DNA from: Blastomyces gilchristii SLH14081 | Lineage: Eukaryota; Ascomycota; Eurotiomycetes; Onygenales; Ajellomycetaceae | NCBI RefSeq assembly: GCF_000003855.2 | Contig: NW_003101678.1 | Coordinates: 2,297,134 to 2,361,133 of the forward strand | Direction of reading: 5' to 3' | Length of the DNA: 64,000 nt | In this document: piece by piece, positions 12,084-25,082 of the stretch | Layout: every line of letters begins with the position of its first letter | Numbering within the stretch: the first letter of the stretch is position 1 | Notes under the pieces: model-generated | Told to the model about the DNA's origin: nothing | Database searches by the model: none | What the model saw: only the letters and a program-made list of their open reading frames with translations | Program-made: the position numbers and the translations under genes

Positions 12084-12097
12084 CTTAGAGTTGTACA
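12084..12097. repeat. Target-site duplication, right, LINE copy 1
   Basis: Exact second copy of CTTAGAGTTGTACA (see 7392-7405). Confidence 0.85.
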
Positions 12098-13023
12098 CAT
12101 AATTACAACATGCATGAGACTTCTCAGAAAGAGAGAGAGAGACACAGAAAAATACAGAAAGCAGAATACAGTGTATAAACAGCTCATTCTCACAATAATA
12201 TCTCAGACAAGGTGTACAAGCCTCACATCTACAGGTGTAAAAGAGTATGACATTCATATTCTCATTCTTAAAAACATGAATATCTTTCATCTGCATCATG
12301 AAGTCAGATAACAGACATTAGAGAATAGACTGATATAAATCTATCATTTCAAAGAAATTTATCAGAGTAGATATATCTGCAATATTGAATTTAACAGTTG
12401 TGAAAAGTTTCTTGATATCTGTGAACATCATGACTTTGTGTATAATAAAACTTATAATAATTTTTTCTAAGAATAGAAAAATCAGCATCAGAAAGAAAAG
12501 ATGAAAAAGAAAAAGACTTATAATCTTGACACTGTTAAGAGAGAGAGTGATTCTCTGATATAAATGAACAATTGTCTTATTATAAATATTTAAAATGAAT
12601 GTAATAATCAGCATCTGTAACTGAGCATTAAATAGTCATATTATATACAGTTTTCATATAATAAATTATTTTAGAAGTCAGTAAGAAGAGTAGAAGTGTA
12701 CATACTAAGAAACATGATTTATTAAGTCTACATAACATCTTCTTGAAATGGAGAGAGCTGATAATGAAAGCAGAGATAACAGAAGCAGAGAGAGCAGAAG
12801 TAGCAGAAGTGAGAGTTATAAGAACAGAGATAGCAGAAGCAGAAGAATCAGGCACAGAGACAGGTGTAAAAGATTGAAGAGAAGTAGCAGAGAAAGAAAC
12901 AGAGAGAATAGAAGACAATACAGAAGACTCAATTATATATAACACAGATAATTTCTTCATTATCACATCTCTCAAGTTCTCAATCAATGATTTAACATTG
13001 AGATTACAATTATCAGTGAACAC
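12098..13023 (-). pseudogene. Unidentified degenerate protein-coding sequence, right of LINE copy 1
   Basis: Minus-strand open pieces 13023-12628 (131 codons, very rich in Ser, Ala, Thr, Val), 12614-12318 (98 codons) and 12299-12030 (the last part already LINE sequence). The last has a Cys-rich patch (CRCEACTPCLRYYCEN near 12230-12190). Reading through the LINE they join the minus frame at 7313-7029. The Ser/Ala/Thr stretch appears on the plus strand as an AGAAGCAGAG-like repeat at 12748-12942. Whether this is a host gene, a gag gene or a DNA transposon is not clear. Confidence 0.3.
12748..12942. repeat. AG-rich degenerate short tandem repeats
   Basis: Imperfect repeats around AGCAGAAG / AGAGATAGCAGAAGC. 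The plus strand would read Arg/Ser-rich and the minus strand Ser/Ala/Thr-rich. The minus reading is favoured because its open frame is longer and continues beyond the repeat. Confidence 0.5.
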
Positions 13024-14940
13024 AGATCTGTCAACATGTGAAGATTCTATATAAATTAAAATAAATATATCAGTATCTGCAGTTATATAAAATGATCAGA
13101 AAACATAATCAGATGCCTGCTGAAGAAAAGAGAGTCAGAGATGTATAAAGAGAGGAAGAAGATATATTATTCATGATAGTATATTCTGATAATTATTAGA
13201 AGATAAATAAGTTCTAATTATATTTCACAATGTATTACACTTACTGCTAACAAACTGCTCAGTATGAGCACTATCAGAACACTTGTTATAGAAACAGAGA
13301 GTTATCATCAGAAATATATATAATATAATAAATGAACAACAGATAGAAGGTGTTGAATGAGAGAAGAGATAGAAATCTTGAATGAGATAATGATATTCAA
13401 TGATGATGATGATGAAGAAGATGATTGAAGAATGAAAAAAGTTAGTGAATAAGTAGTGTAATATAGTGAAAGTTTCTTTCTGAGAATGTACACAGAATGC
13501 TAGCTGAATCAGAGATAGATCACATGATTATGAATACTAGTGATATGCTAATCTGCATGAAGCTAGGATGTACATCATGATCACATGAGCGTGACTGAAT
13601 CTGGTGAGAGAGGATGTGATTCAGAAGAATATATGATCACTGAATAATAACACAGCTCCTTCTGAACTTGCTTACAAATGTAAAGAGGTCATAGCGGCCA
13701 CTAATTAATTTAGTGTATAGTATATAAGAAGCCGGTGTACGCCTGTAATCGTACGCTGGCTCAAGCAACCTTTGAATCACAAAAGCATGACATTATTCTC
13801 ACAAATTTGAAGAGTAGATATCTCACTGAGAATTATATAATACATTAACATAAAGCTGAATTAATAATTTTTCATTAATCTTTAAATCAATCTATTAATC
13901 TGAATCTTGCTAAGAAAGTTAAGAGCGGGCGTAGTAACTCGCAGCATCAGATTGACATGATGAAGTTTATAATATTTGAAGTGATGCTTAATATTAACTA
14001 CATCTATTAACATTGTTTTTCTATGTGCTTATCTGACAATGTGTCTGTTATAGTTGAGAAAAATTAAATGAGCTACAGAGACAGAGACAGAACTCATTTA
14101 AAGACAGTATACTGAGAGAATAATATACTGAAACTTATAAGAAAATTATCACTTATAAATAAGATAACATGAAAGTTAATGAATTTAAGTATTCTTTACA
14201 GAAGTTTCCGCCGGACTTTAAGTATATCAAGCATCTTTGCAAGATTATATAAGATGTACTGTTTTCTTACAGAAAGAAAGAACTTATTATTAGAATGTCT
14301 CAATACTTAAAAAGATTATATAATTCTATTATTAAAGTGTATGATAATATAATAGCTCTGATTAAAATCTAATTGAATTAATAATTGCTCTGTTCTGATG
14401 AATAAGTATTATATATTAGCCTGCTTAATACATATAATTTAATATATTCAGTTATTTCTCTAATTAGATTCACTTCACTTCTTATACAGCTTACTAAGTC
14501 AGCTACATAATCTACTTTAAGCTGAAATATAAATATCAGTAAATATTCTATATCTTCTGAAAAAGTGAAAACATTGCTATTTATTACATCTACAGTAATA
14601 AGTTTAAATAACTAAATATTTAAAGATGACTAAAGCTCAAAGATATTATTAATTTCTCGAAGCTTTTTCTTGAAGAATAATATTATTATGTTTATAATCT
14701 AACTACGCGAGTTACACTAAATAGATTGAGACAACCTGTGACTAGAGTAGATATAGTAATTATCAACATCTTTTCTTACTATACTGTGATCTATAAGCTG
14801 TCACTCAGAGTCTCTCTCATTCTCAACTCTTTCAAAAATACAATAATAATTAATTACATTAATCAGACTCTGATTTCCTTATTAGAAAAGATATCTGTAC
14901 AGTAATAACTGAAAAAATCAAGAAATACATGCAAAATTCA
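13024..14940. other. AT-rich region without recognised gene
   Basis: A GAT/GAA trinucleotide run lies at about 13397-13424. A patch with retained CG/GG at 13690-13765 contains a hairpin (next entry). 14060-14360 keeps a plus-strand frame (SLQKFPPDFKYI.. RKKELIIRMSQYL) that looks coding but is unidentified. Inverted copies of GCGAGTTAC occur near 13932 (as GTAACTCGC) and 14707. They could be ends of a small element or LTR pieces of the copia remnant to the right, but I could not pair them convincingly. Confidence 0.35.
13731..13760. other. Inverted repeat / hairpin in a non-mutated patch
   Basis: Arms GCCGGTGTACG (13731-13741) and CGTACGCTGGC (13750-13760) pair with G:T wobbles around an 8-base loop. 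It lies in a short stretch with retained CG and GG. No tRNA-like cloverleaf or terminator context is seen. It may be the terminus of an undetected small element. Confidence 0.35.
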
Positions 14941-14949
14941 TTGATTCAG

Positions 14950-16160
14950 TGTATTATTATTATCATTCAATCATTTCTTCTTCTCAATTTCCTGAATGTC
15001 AATTCTTTTGATAAAACCTTCAAATGCAGACTTCATCAGTGACTTGGTAAAACTGTCAGCTATGTTCACTGTAGAATCAATATGTTTTATCATGATTTCT
15101 TCTTTTTCAATTAAATCACAGAGAATATAATATTTAATCTCAATATGACATGATCTTTATGTTAAGAATTTCTCCTTTGCTAGATTAATTACTCTCTTAT
15201 TATCAACTTATAGATATGAGTATATTTTTACTTTTTCATTATTTATCAGCTCAGTGTCATATAACATGTCATTCAATCATATTATCTCATAAGCTGTCTC
15301 ACTAGCCATAATATATTCAGCTTCTATGATTGATTTAGTGATAGATGTCTGTCTCTGCAATTATCATGAGATCAGTGACCTGTTAATCAATATAATATAA
15401 CTAATAGTCAATTTGTATTGAGAATTCACTCTCACTTAGTCTGAATCATAGTATGTTATAGAACTCAGACTCTTATCACTCTCTTCTTTCTATATAATAT
15501 ACTGTGATTTTTCATCTTCTTGATGTAATACAGAACATGCTTCAACACTGCTCAACATACTTTGTATAAACATGAGTTAAAACATGAGAGATAGTTGATT
15601 ATGAATACTAAATCTAGCTAACTACTTGAGACTAAATACTGCAATGATCTTAATTCTTAATAATATCTTATAGCTGTAAAGTTATCATTCAATTCATTAT
15701 TCTCATCAGGTGAAAATTTAAGTTATATACTCACTGTCATTGAGATCTCTGCAGAATTCATCTTATTTATACTGAAATCTTCAAGAGTCTTCTCAATATA
15801 ACAGCTCTGTGTAACTGCTAGATTGTCATTTCTCTGATATTTAATCTTCATTTTAAGATATAACTTAATCTCTTCAATATTCTTTATCTTAAATCTCTTG
15901 ATAATCTCTTTTAATACTCAATCTAATTACTGTTCTTGAGGCCTTATCACCTGATAATCATTAATATACAATGTCAGATAAATCTTATAAACAGAATGAT
16001 ATAGAAATTCACTGTTATAAAATAATATTTTAAATCTCAATATAATCAGATGCTTTATTACAAGAAAATATTATACTCTTATCACCTGTTTTATTCTGTA
16101 TAGACTCTGACAGAGTAGTCTTATCAAACTCTTTCTGTTATACTTAACATCTGTGAGTAG
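14950..16160 (-). pseudogene. Ty1/copia pol remnant: reverse transcriptase C-terminus and RNase H
   Basis: Reading leftward. RT end near 15968-15957 has LYINDYQVI for the usual LYVDD motif, with upstream text typical of copia RT (FLVIKHLIILRF). It is followed by IKRFKIKNIEEIKLYLKMKI and AVTQSCYIEKTLEDFSINKMN. RNase H is seen at about 15450-15010: TKSIIEAEYIMASETAYEIIWL, then HIDSTVNIADSFTKSLMKSAF. These are diagnostic of copia, where RNase H is C-terminal and integrase lies upstream. Stops at Trp positions are TGA/TAA. I found neither LTRs nor a clear integrase; 16160-16421 may hold more decayed RT. Confidence 0.8.
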
Positions 16161-16421
16161 TTATATATAGATTATCTCATTCTATGATAATATATCAATC
16201 AAAAATATAAATATATAGTTAATTGATCTAATCTTTCATTCTTTAACAGTTGATATAGTGAATAAACTATGTAATGTAGACTCTGATATCACTGCAGTAC
16301 ATAATTCTGTATAATAAATACTCTGCTATTACAAGAACTCTTTAATCACTTAGCAAGCTTTAAAGTGAATAATTTCTCTCTTATTATTAAATTTTCAATT
16401 ATATACTCATGTAAGAGGCCT

Positions 16422-16527
16422 TAGACTGGCCGCTGGGACCATGAATTTCACATTTAGTCTCATTTAATCTGGTCTCATACATTTCTTGGCGTGAGTCCCA
16501 CCAGGACCAAGCCTTAAAAAAATCTGA
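16422..16527 (+). repeat. Fragment related to the small TIR element (A-segment start)
   Basis: Begins TAGACTGGCCGCTGGGACC and follows the A segment of 2693-3466 for about 105 bases (CATACATTTCTTGGCGTGAG), then diverges. It has retained GG/CC in its first bases like the other copies. The right end is not identifiable, so this is either a truncated copy or a related family sharing its terminus. Confidence 0.6.
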
Positions 16528-17560
16528 AAATGAACCATTTCTGAGAGAAATGATGTGAAAAATGACCAGATTTAATTCAAGAACAGTGAAATGAGAGTAA
16601 TTTCTCAGAATAAACTGTGAAAGATAATCACTATTTCAAAATCAGAATGAGACTGAGACTGAAGATTAAATTCAGTCTTATTCAGTTCATTCAGTAATTG
16701 CTTATATAATCAGAATTTGATAACAATTATTAATAACACTCATGAAACAACTAAATACATTCTTGTGTAAGTTTATTCTTCACTTTCTTATGAAAACTAC
16801 ACTTCTCTGATATACTGTAATCAGATGTATTAAACTATCTGTTAATTTCATGTTTTATAATTATAAGTTTCTTGATTGTTTCTCCTTGTAATTGTCTCTG
16901 ATAATAGTGATAAATATCTCAGCTTAAGTTGAACTTTCACTTCATTCTCATCTCTGTTAATGAAATTGTCAGAATATTATATATTATCAGTATAACAGTT
17001 GAATATATACTCTTAACAATTTTTTATAACTCTAGAATTGATTTAATATGTAAATTTATTGAATTATCTTAAAGATAGTGATTAAATTCAGTTTTATAAG
17101 TATATAGTTTTATCTGATTTTCAGTTATAATTAATATATATAAGTTCTGTTTCAAAGTTAGTATTATAGTTCTATATAATATGAAGTGTTATTAAAGATT
17201 ATTACTTACTAGAGAATTATATTTCACTGTCTTCACATCTCTAACATCTGCTGATTCAAATCTCTGATAGTTGACATTGTAATAGTCTCAGATTAATTTA
17301 ATATATAAGTCTCATTTCTTCTCTGTTTAATCTTGAGAAGTGTAGATATTAACTTAATAGAAGAAATCTAGTAGAGCTGCTATAGTATAGTACTCTGTAA
17401 AAGATTGTTCAGTTTTTCCTGTAGTAATATACCAGTTTATTTCTTAGAGTAATAATAGTGTGCACTATAGTATTATTTCAGACTGAATTTCTTTTTGAGT
17501 GATTCAACTGCTTCTTAAGATGAGTAAATAAACTGTTATACACTTATCAGACTGACTGCA
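16528..17560. other. AT-rich region, nothing recognised
   Basis: Stops in all frames, with no LTR ends or family motifs found. It may contain the missing upstream part of the copia element, but I cannot show an integrase or zinc-knuckle motif. Confidence 0.4.
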
Positions 17561-18649
17561 GTATTAATATACAAGTGATTGAGACTATCTTCATTGTCTT
17601 ATAAAACTGAAACAGTAAATCAATTACATATTTCAACTGAGTTCACTTTATATCAGAAAGTTTCAATATCTGAATCTTTTCTCAATCAGAGTATTGCACT
17701 TAATAATCAATCATCTGATACAATTGAAGAGTCTGAACAGTTATCTTATATATTAAACTTTACTATATTCTAACATTCTATATCATATTCAGTAATATGA
17801 CTGATTTATTTATTTATTGAATATCATGAAATCATTGTTGTTATTTAAAGAATATACAAATCACATTAACAATGTTTTAAATCTGTGATATTTAAATTAT
17901 TAGTCAATCTATTCAAAATTAACAGTAGTATTATCAAAAAGTATTATCAAAAAGCAATATTAAAAAGTGTTGTCAAAAAATATTATCTTTTGTCAAGTGA
18001 ATATAAAAGTTACTTGAGTAATCATTTTCATCTTATTCTCATCTCAAGAATCAGTCATCTTATTATTCTTCATCTTAATATTAAGATTCTTTAGCAGTGT
18101 TTGTATCACAAGTTGAATCATATGAGCAATGCAGGAGATATAACCTTGTTTATTATTTCAGAAATACAAAGTCAATTTTTACTTCAAGCTCTTTATCATA
18201 GTATAGTTATTTACAGCATTATCAGTTGTAATTATAAGAAGACTGAGACTAATATCTTAATAGTTATTTTTAATCACAGTCATTAATACCTCTGTTATAT
18301 AATCCTCAGTATAATTACTGATCAATGATTCAAATTCAATTAATGTCTTCTAATAAGTTCAGTTGTCATCAATGTAATAACATATAACTCTTATAAATGC
18401 AAGATTGTTTGTACTAGTTCATGCATTCACTGTGAGAGACACTCTTTGATAATTCTTCAACTCTGATTCTAGATATTGTATATTAACTTTGTAGTGTGTC
18501 TCAAGATTGAACTGAAGACAGAATTGATTTGAAATATGAAGATTTGAATTAAGCATTTGAAGAAGTGTTTGGAATTCGGGGTTTTCAATTCATTGAAGAG
18601 AAAGATTCAGAGATATACACATGCAAAGTAATTATTCACAGAAGTTATC
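17561..18649 (+). pseudogene. Unidentified degenerate coding region left of Gypsy B1
   Basis: Three successive plus-strand open pieces (17579-17773, 17885-18094, 18101-18286) of 61-69 codons are rich in Ser, Ile, His and Tyr (SNHFHLILISRISHLIIL; YHSIVIYSIISCNYKK). The compositional similarity suggests one decayed protein rather than chance, but no family is recognised. From about 18290 to 18649 no feature is seen. The locus continued at 44995 before Gypsy B1 inserted. Confidence 0.3.
18645..18649. repeat. 5 bp target-site duplication (left), Gypsy B1
   Basis: TTATC directly before the 5' LTR is repeated directly after the 3' LTR at 44990-44994, 26 kb away. It ties the two LTRs to a single insertion. 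Confidence 0.8.
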
Positions 18650-18907
18650 TGTAAGAAATCCCGCTCCTCGCGGATTCTTCACCTCTATTTCTATCTCTCA
18701 CATAATCAATAGAGTTAGCAGCCCTTGGCTACACACAACTATATAGACTAAAGTTCATGAATACTATTCATAACTCAGCTTGAATACTATTATACATTTG
18801 ACTTTTACATTTTATCTTTCTAATGTGAATACTTCTAGTAGTTAACAGTACATATCATATCAAGCTGTAAACATCTGAATAATTATCTGTAAGCACTTAT
18901 TCTTACA
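18650..18907 (+). repeat. LTR-B, 5' LTR of B1
   Basis: 258 bp, TGTAAGAA at the left and TTCTTACA at the right. The outer (left) end keeps CCCGCTCCTCGCGG and CAGCCCTTGGC. The inner (right) end has CATATCAAGCTGTAAAC, where the 3' LTR keeps CACGCCAAGCTGCAAAC. The two LTRs are therefore mutated in opposite halves. Confidence 0.9.
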
Positions 18908-20600
18908 TTTCAAGCTCAGTCAGTCAGTAATAATCTATTATAACTGAAAGAACTAGAAACTTATATACTTTAATCTCTGTGAATTCTACTGCAGATACTC
19001 AGAAGCAGTTATCTGAATTATAAATAATCTTTATAAAAAAAGTCTTAGAGAACTTATCAATTACTTACAGAATATTATTCTCTATATCTGTGATAGAGAA
19101 ACTCTCTGAACTCATGAATGAATTAATCTCAGTGAAAAAGATTCTTAAGTATCTTTTATAAGATTAAGTGATTTTTCTACAAGAAATGCTTACTGTCTGT
19201 AAACACTCTTAAACTGAGTCTCTAGATATAATCTTCAGAGATACTTATAAACTGAAAAGAAACTTTCTTAAGCTGTGACTGCTTAAGATTACTTACTGAA
19301 TTATAATCTATAAAAGCTTTTATAAGTTTGTATTTGAAATTGACTTACAAGTCTGACTATGTAATATGAAAGATGAAGAAGCTGTTATCTATATAATAAC
19401 AGATCTCTACTACACTGAAGTCAAGAACTGACTGAATTATCTAGAGAATGATTATAAGAGATTTCACTGATCTGTTCTTAAGATCTATCTAGAGAATAAG
19501 TTGAGAAACTCTGTGAATCAGACAGAGAATATCTGAGATATGATTATTAATATTGAAAAAAGAGATGAGAAATCTGATAAAGATTACTCACAGTGCTTTA
19601 TAAAATTATGATATAAATTAATATCTATGAAAACAGGGCTTTAAAACAGGATCTGAATGATGATATTTATAAAGAGACTGAATAAAGATATATAGAATAA
19701 GCTTATTGAGTAAGACTCTCAGCTCTTAACTCTGAAGAAACTGATGACTCTTATTCACTGCTTATAAATCACTGTCAGAGTCATAGATCTGTGAAGAGTG
19801 AATCACTGACTAACTCTGCAAGAATCAGAATAACAGAGAACAGATTTATTAGAGAAAGATAATAAGATATAGAGAGATTCATATCTGACTACTAAGTAGA
19901 GAGAAAGAGCTTTATAAGCTTCTATAAACAGAGTATATAATAAAGAGATTGAGAAAAAGAGTCTCTGCTTCATTTATTCTAAATTAGAACATCTTCACAT
20001 AAACTATCTAAATAAATTAAAATAGAAATTTAAGAAGTTACAGACAGAGTCAGTAACAGTCTTCTTAAAAGTCTTAAAACTGACATTTGAATCTGTTACT
20101 CTCTTAATGAAAATGTATACTTGTAAGAAGAGACTGTATTATAATACTACTACTCTATCAGTATAAAAAGTATTGATGAACTCAGAATCTCAGGTCACTG
20201 TAATATCTCTAAAGCTTATGAAGTGAATGAGCTGAGTGATGAAAACTGAAAATCTGCTCTTATAATAAGCAGAGTGTGAGAACTCAGATCTGAGAGCTGA
20301 GAGACTTATAAGAGTTATCTTTGAATTATAAGATCTCTTCAGAATCTGAACAAGATTTATAAAAACAATGATTATTACAGATATTACAGATGATATGTAC
20401 TTGAGACTTGTATAACTTCAAAGACACAATTCACACATAACTGTCTGTGAGTCAGGTTTATACTTCTGATCAGTGTTAATAAACTCACTTATAGAGATAG
20501 AATCAGTTGATACTGTAGAGTTAATTAGAGAAGATAAGCTCATCTATATAATAACTTTATAAATATCTGAGAACTTCACAGTCATGAAAACTGAGCTTTA
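18908..20600 (+). pseudogene. Gypsy B1 leader, gag and protease region
   Basis: The interval between the 5' LTR and reverse transcriptase. It aligns with 58230-59343 (B4, plus) and with the inverted B6 copy (right part of 49020-51308), so it is a genuine internal part of the family. Frames are heavily interrupted by TGA/TAA and no zinc knuckle or protease DTG motif could be read with confidence. Gag and protease identity is inferred from position. Confidence 0.65.
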
Positions 20601-23600
20601 AATATCAGAGAAATACTGAGATCTTGTAGAGATGTTCAACTCAGTAAAGACAGCTGAGCTTTTATCTCATTATAAGAAGACTCTAGTAATAGATTTAATA
20701 GAAGAATAGAAACTCTTCTGAGAATCAATCTATAAGCTCTCTCATCATAAGACAGAGATCTTACAGACTTATATAAAGAAGAATCTGAAGAATGACTTTA
20801 TCTGATCTTTGCAGATCTTCACAGAAGTCTCTGTAATATTTATAAAGAAGATGAATAAAGATCTCAGATTGTGTCTGAACTACTATGATCTGAACTTCAA
20901 GACTATAAAGAGTCACTATTCTCTATCTCTGATTGAGAATGTGATCAATTATCTCATGAGAGTTATTATATTTATACAACTGAATATGATTAATATATAT
21001 ACACAGCTGCAAATATAATCTGAGAATAAATGAAAGACTGTCTTTAAAACTACACTGAGATTATTTAAATATCTAGTAATATCTTTTGATTTGACTAATA
21101 TCTCTATGATATTTCAGTCTTTCATTAATAAAATACTTTATATATATCTGAATATCTTCATGATAATATATCTGAATAATGAGATAATGTACTTTGTGAA
21201 GAAGAAAGAACACACTGAGCATGTATGAAGTGTATTAAAGATCTTAGATAAGACAGAACTATATATTAAGCTTATAAAGTGTAACTTCAGTACTCATTGA
21301 ATTAATTTCCTAGAATATATAATCACTGTGAATAGTATTCAGATGAAATCTTTATGAGTTGAGACTATTCTATTATAATCAGAGTTAACTAGTATTCATA
21401 AGATTCAGATCTTTCTGAGCTTTGTGAATTTCTATAGATGATTTATCTTTGTATTTATAAGAATCTTCTTAACTCTTATAGACATACTGAAGAGTGAAAA
21501 TAAGAAGTTATTCTATGAATGAAGAATAAAAATATTATTAAGAAGAGAGAACTATAAGAACTTTCTTACTTCAGAAGCTTATAACATCTTTATAAGAGTA
21601 AAATAGATATTTATAAATATAATAATACTGTTTCATTTTAATCTCTTACTCTTAATCAGATTGAAGATAGATATCTTCTTCTTTACAATTGCAGAAATAG
21701 TCTTATAACTACAGTTAAATAAGAACTGAGTTTCAGTGATCTTTTTCTCATAGAAGATATATTCTGTTGAGATTAACTATAACATTCATAATTAAGAGCT
21801 TCTTATAGTAGTGAAATTCTTCTGTCACTGATATCACTACTTTGAGAGTCTTATAACAGTGATTACTGTTAGAACTGATTATAACAGCTTATAATAGTTT
21901 ACTTTAATTAAGAAACTCTTATAATGATAGATTTACTGAGCTCAGAGACTGAGTAAATTCTGATGCAAGATAGAGTATATTAAGAGAACTAAGAACTCAG
22001 TGAACAGACTCTCTTACAGACCTGACTATATTAAGAAGATCAGAGTGACAGACAGAGAGACTAGAGAAGATAGAAAAGCTTTACAGAATACTCAGATTGA
22101 GTAGTATAAAGAGATTGACTAAAGAGTCTCTCAATTCTCTATAAAAAAAGAGAAGAGAGAAAGAGAAGAAGTCTGTATAACTACTCTCTATAACACTGAG
22201 AGTTAACACTCTGAGAATCTCTGTAAGAATTCTTGAAGAGAGTATCTATAATCTGAAAAGTTTGTGAACTTTGAGAAATACTGTAGAAGACCTGATGTAA
22301 GAGAAAACAGAGTATAAGTCTTTATAAGATCTTCTATTCAGATTGTCTGAACTATAACTGAAGAATGAATATACTCAGTATATTCAGAAACTGCTCACAG
22401 TAGAAACTAATTCTGCAGAAATAAAGAGTTGAAGAGACTTAAATAAGCTTTTATAAAGAGAGAGCTGAATTTATATATCTATGAATAAGTTTCTATGTAT
22501 AGAACTTATTAAAAGATATCATGACTTTTCTCTAATAAGTTATTTTATAGATATTAGAACTCATCAGTTACTTGTAAGAAAATACTTCTAACTACAGAGA
22601 TAAGAACTTATAAAGAAGATAGTGAATTCTTATACTATTTATCAGAATTCACAGATAGTATGATTCAAATTATATAAAGAACTTACTTCTCTACTCATCT
22701 TATAGAAATCTTGAAAACAGCTAGAAATGAATACTCTTATAAGTCTCTCTGAAAGTAAGAACATATATAATGTCTGCTTTGACAGTGTGCTGATGATAGG
22801 AGATTACTTTATTAAGATAACACACTTTATACTCATCTGCAAGAACTTAAAGTCAAAGAATTTGACTTATATGTTTATTCACAATGTGATTCAGTTATAT
22901 GAATTATCTGTGAATATTATCTCAGATAAAGAATCAATCTTTATAGAGAAGTTCTAATCTGATCTGATAACTATACTAAAGATCTCATGAGATCTAAGTA
23001 TGACTTTTCATTAATAGATAGATGATCAGATAGAATATCTGATAAGTATATTAAAACAGTATCTGTAATACTTTGTAAATTACAATCAGAATGACTGAGT
23101 GTATTGATTATTACTTATAAAGTTTATATATAACAACTCAAAGCATGTTAGTACAGATAAAACCCTCTTTGATATACTCACTGAGACTTATTTATAAATG
23201 ATCTTGATAAATCTGTGAGAGTATACTATAGAGTATAGTAATGTCTGTGAACAGACTGAGAGAATTCAGAATATCTAAGAGAAAGTCTGTAAATTCATTA
23301 GAAAGACTCAAGAGTATCAGAAGAGATACTATGACTTTAAGTATATTATAAAAAGTTTCAAAAAAGATAATAGAGTCTAACTGAGTCTAGAAAATATTAT
23401 TATATAGAGATCTAGTAAGAAGCTGAATCTCTTATAAACGGAGTCTTATAGAATTATGAAGAAAGTTAGCTTATAGTTTTATAGATTGAAACTGTTATCT
23501 GAGTTATAGATATATAATATTTTTCATATCTCTTTACTCTGTAAATATAAGGAATTCTTAGAAGAGAACTCTGTAACTCATCATTCTATTGATAAAGTAT

Positions 23601-23740
23601 TAGAGAGTGAAAGAGAATATCAAATCAAAGAGATTATTAACTCAGAGAAGTGAGATCATGAGCTCTGATTCAAGATTCAGTAATAAGAGTATTCTAATAA
23701 GATGAATAAGTTTACTTGAGAATTATCTGAATAGATAAGA
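20600..23740 (+). pseudogene. Gypsy B1 pol: reverse transcriptase, RNase H, integrase, chromodomain
   Basis: Open piece 20809-21018 gives RT motifs (MNKDLRLCLNYYDLNFKTI; VIIFIQLNMINIYTQLQI). The catalytic YxDD reads IYLNNEIMYF near 21163-21192, both Asp now Asn. RNase H follows (EINYNIHN.ELLIVVKFF near 21770-21820). Open piece 22727-22957 is the integrase core (SESKNIYNVCFDSVLMIGDYF; VNIISDKESIFIEKF, matching the SDRG catalytic region). About 23614-23734 reads EYQIKEIINSEK.DHEL.FKIQ..EYSNKMNKFT with stops at the conserved Trp positions, a decayed chromodomain. Family B is therefore a chromovirus, and all enzymes are broken. Confidence 0.85.
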
Positions 23741-24049
23741 TATCTGTGAGAGCTGAGACATGACTTTCATACTATGAATTCTGATAAGTTAGAATGATGT
23801 AATCTTTGCTAAAGATCTGATTATGACAAAGATATTAACACTGTCATTTGTGAATTCTAGTCTATAAGATAATAAGTTTCTACTGAGATAAACAGTTCAC
23901 AGTGTACACAAAGAGAAGAAGAAATAATATTCTTATTAAAGTTAAAAAATAAAGAAAATAAAAACAGAGCTGTGAACACAATTTAGAGATTAATAAAGAA
24001 AAAATAAAGAAAACTCACACTTATATTCTTAATATCTACAACACTTAAT

Positions 24050-24764
24050 TTCTCTATGACTATTAATTTCTCTCTTCAAAGAAGCAGAGAGTATTATATC
24101 TATGATACAGATAATTATTACATTTGATGTAAAGATTATCAGAAATGTACAGACTTCAGAGAAGTTAAATATCAGAGTGTATATAGTTGTAGCAGAGTCT
24201 TGAGAGCTGATTATCTGTGTATGTGATTAGATACTTCTTACAAAGCTGTGTTCACTTCTTCAGTTATGCTGAAGTATTCAGCCTGAAAATAATTAAGATA
24301 CAGAGAGAGAGCTCATCTGTTCAGATTAACTTCTATTACAAATTCATGATATTTGCATTGTCTTGATTATCTGGATTTTATAAGTACTCAGAGACTCATC
24401 TCTTATTAATAATGAGAATATGAAAATGTGCTGCAGTGTGAGAACTGTTAATAGAGAATCTAGACATATTTGCATATATCTGATCAGAGATTGTACAGGC
24501 AGAGAAGAGATGATCATAGACTCACAGAGAGCACTGACAGCACTGAGAGCTTTGCAGAAACTGTCAGCTAGAATCTGTAAGAAATTACTTACAAAGAGAC
24601 TCATAGCAAAGAGCAGAACTGTGCTGCTTGAAGTCAGAGACCGATCTGAGAGAGGTATAAAGTTGACTACTAGTCTGAAGATCAGATGCAGTGACAGAGC
24701 TGAGAGAGATAAAGATACTGTTATAAACTGTGATATTCCTACTTCATCAGCTGATAAAAAGTGA
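24050..24764 (+). pseudogene. Gypsy B1 extra 3' ORF downstream of pol
   Basis: Past the chromodomain a further coding region continues. Frame 24420-24764 is open for 114 codons, basic and helical (RALTALRALQKLSARICKKLL), and upstream pieces include Cys-containing text (WCKDYQKCTDF near 24120-24155). The same region exists inverted in copy B5 (about 60950-61650), with the reading frame recognisable there too. Typical gypsy elements end soon after integrase, so this is an accessory ORF of unknown function. The opposite-strand frame 24604-24344 is a shadow. Confidence 0.5.
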
Positions 24765-25082
24765 TCAGAGAAGTTACAGAAATACTTATAAGAAGCTCAG
24801 CAGCAGTCAGATATTATTTACAAAGATATTGAAATTAAAAAGATTTTTATTCTTGAGAAGTTCTTAAACTAATATATGAATATTATCAGAAACACTCTCT
24901 CTCTGTCATCTGAATAAAAACACTTTATGAATGAATGAGAATACTCACAGTTTGTGAGAATGAGAGCTGTTACAGAAAAAGAGAAAAGAAGATGAGATTT
25001 TATGAACAGATCTGAGATATTTATACTACTCTAGAGAGATTTATTTATACTGTGAGTGATTCTGTAGAATAGTCAGATCACT

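Noticed and set aside
13725..13775. Possible tRNA in a GC-retaining patch
   Set aside because: One hairpin only; no cloverleaf arms, and no A or B box could be recognised.
14060..14360. Copia or gypsy gag
   Set aside because: A coding-looking frame, but no zinc knuckle, no LTR and no alignment with any other copy in the window.
16411..16421. TGTAAGAGGCC resembling the start of LTR-A
   Set aside because: The match stops after 11 bases and the next sequence is the TIR-element fragment; too short to call.
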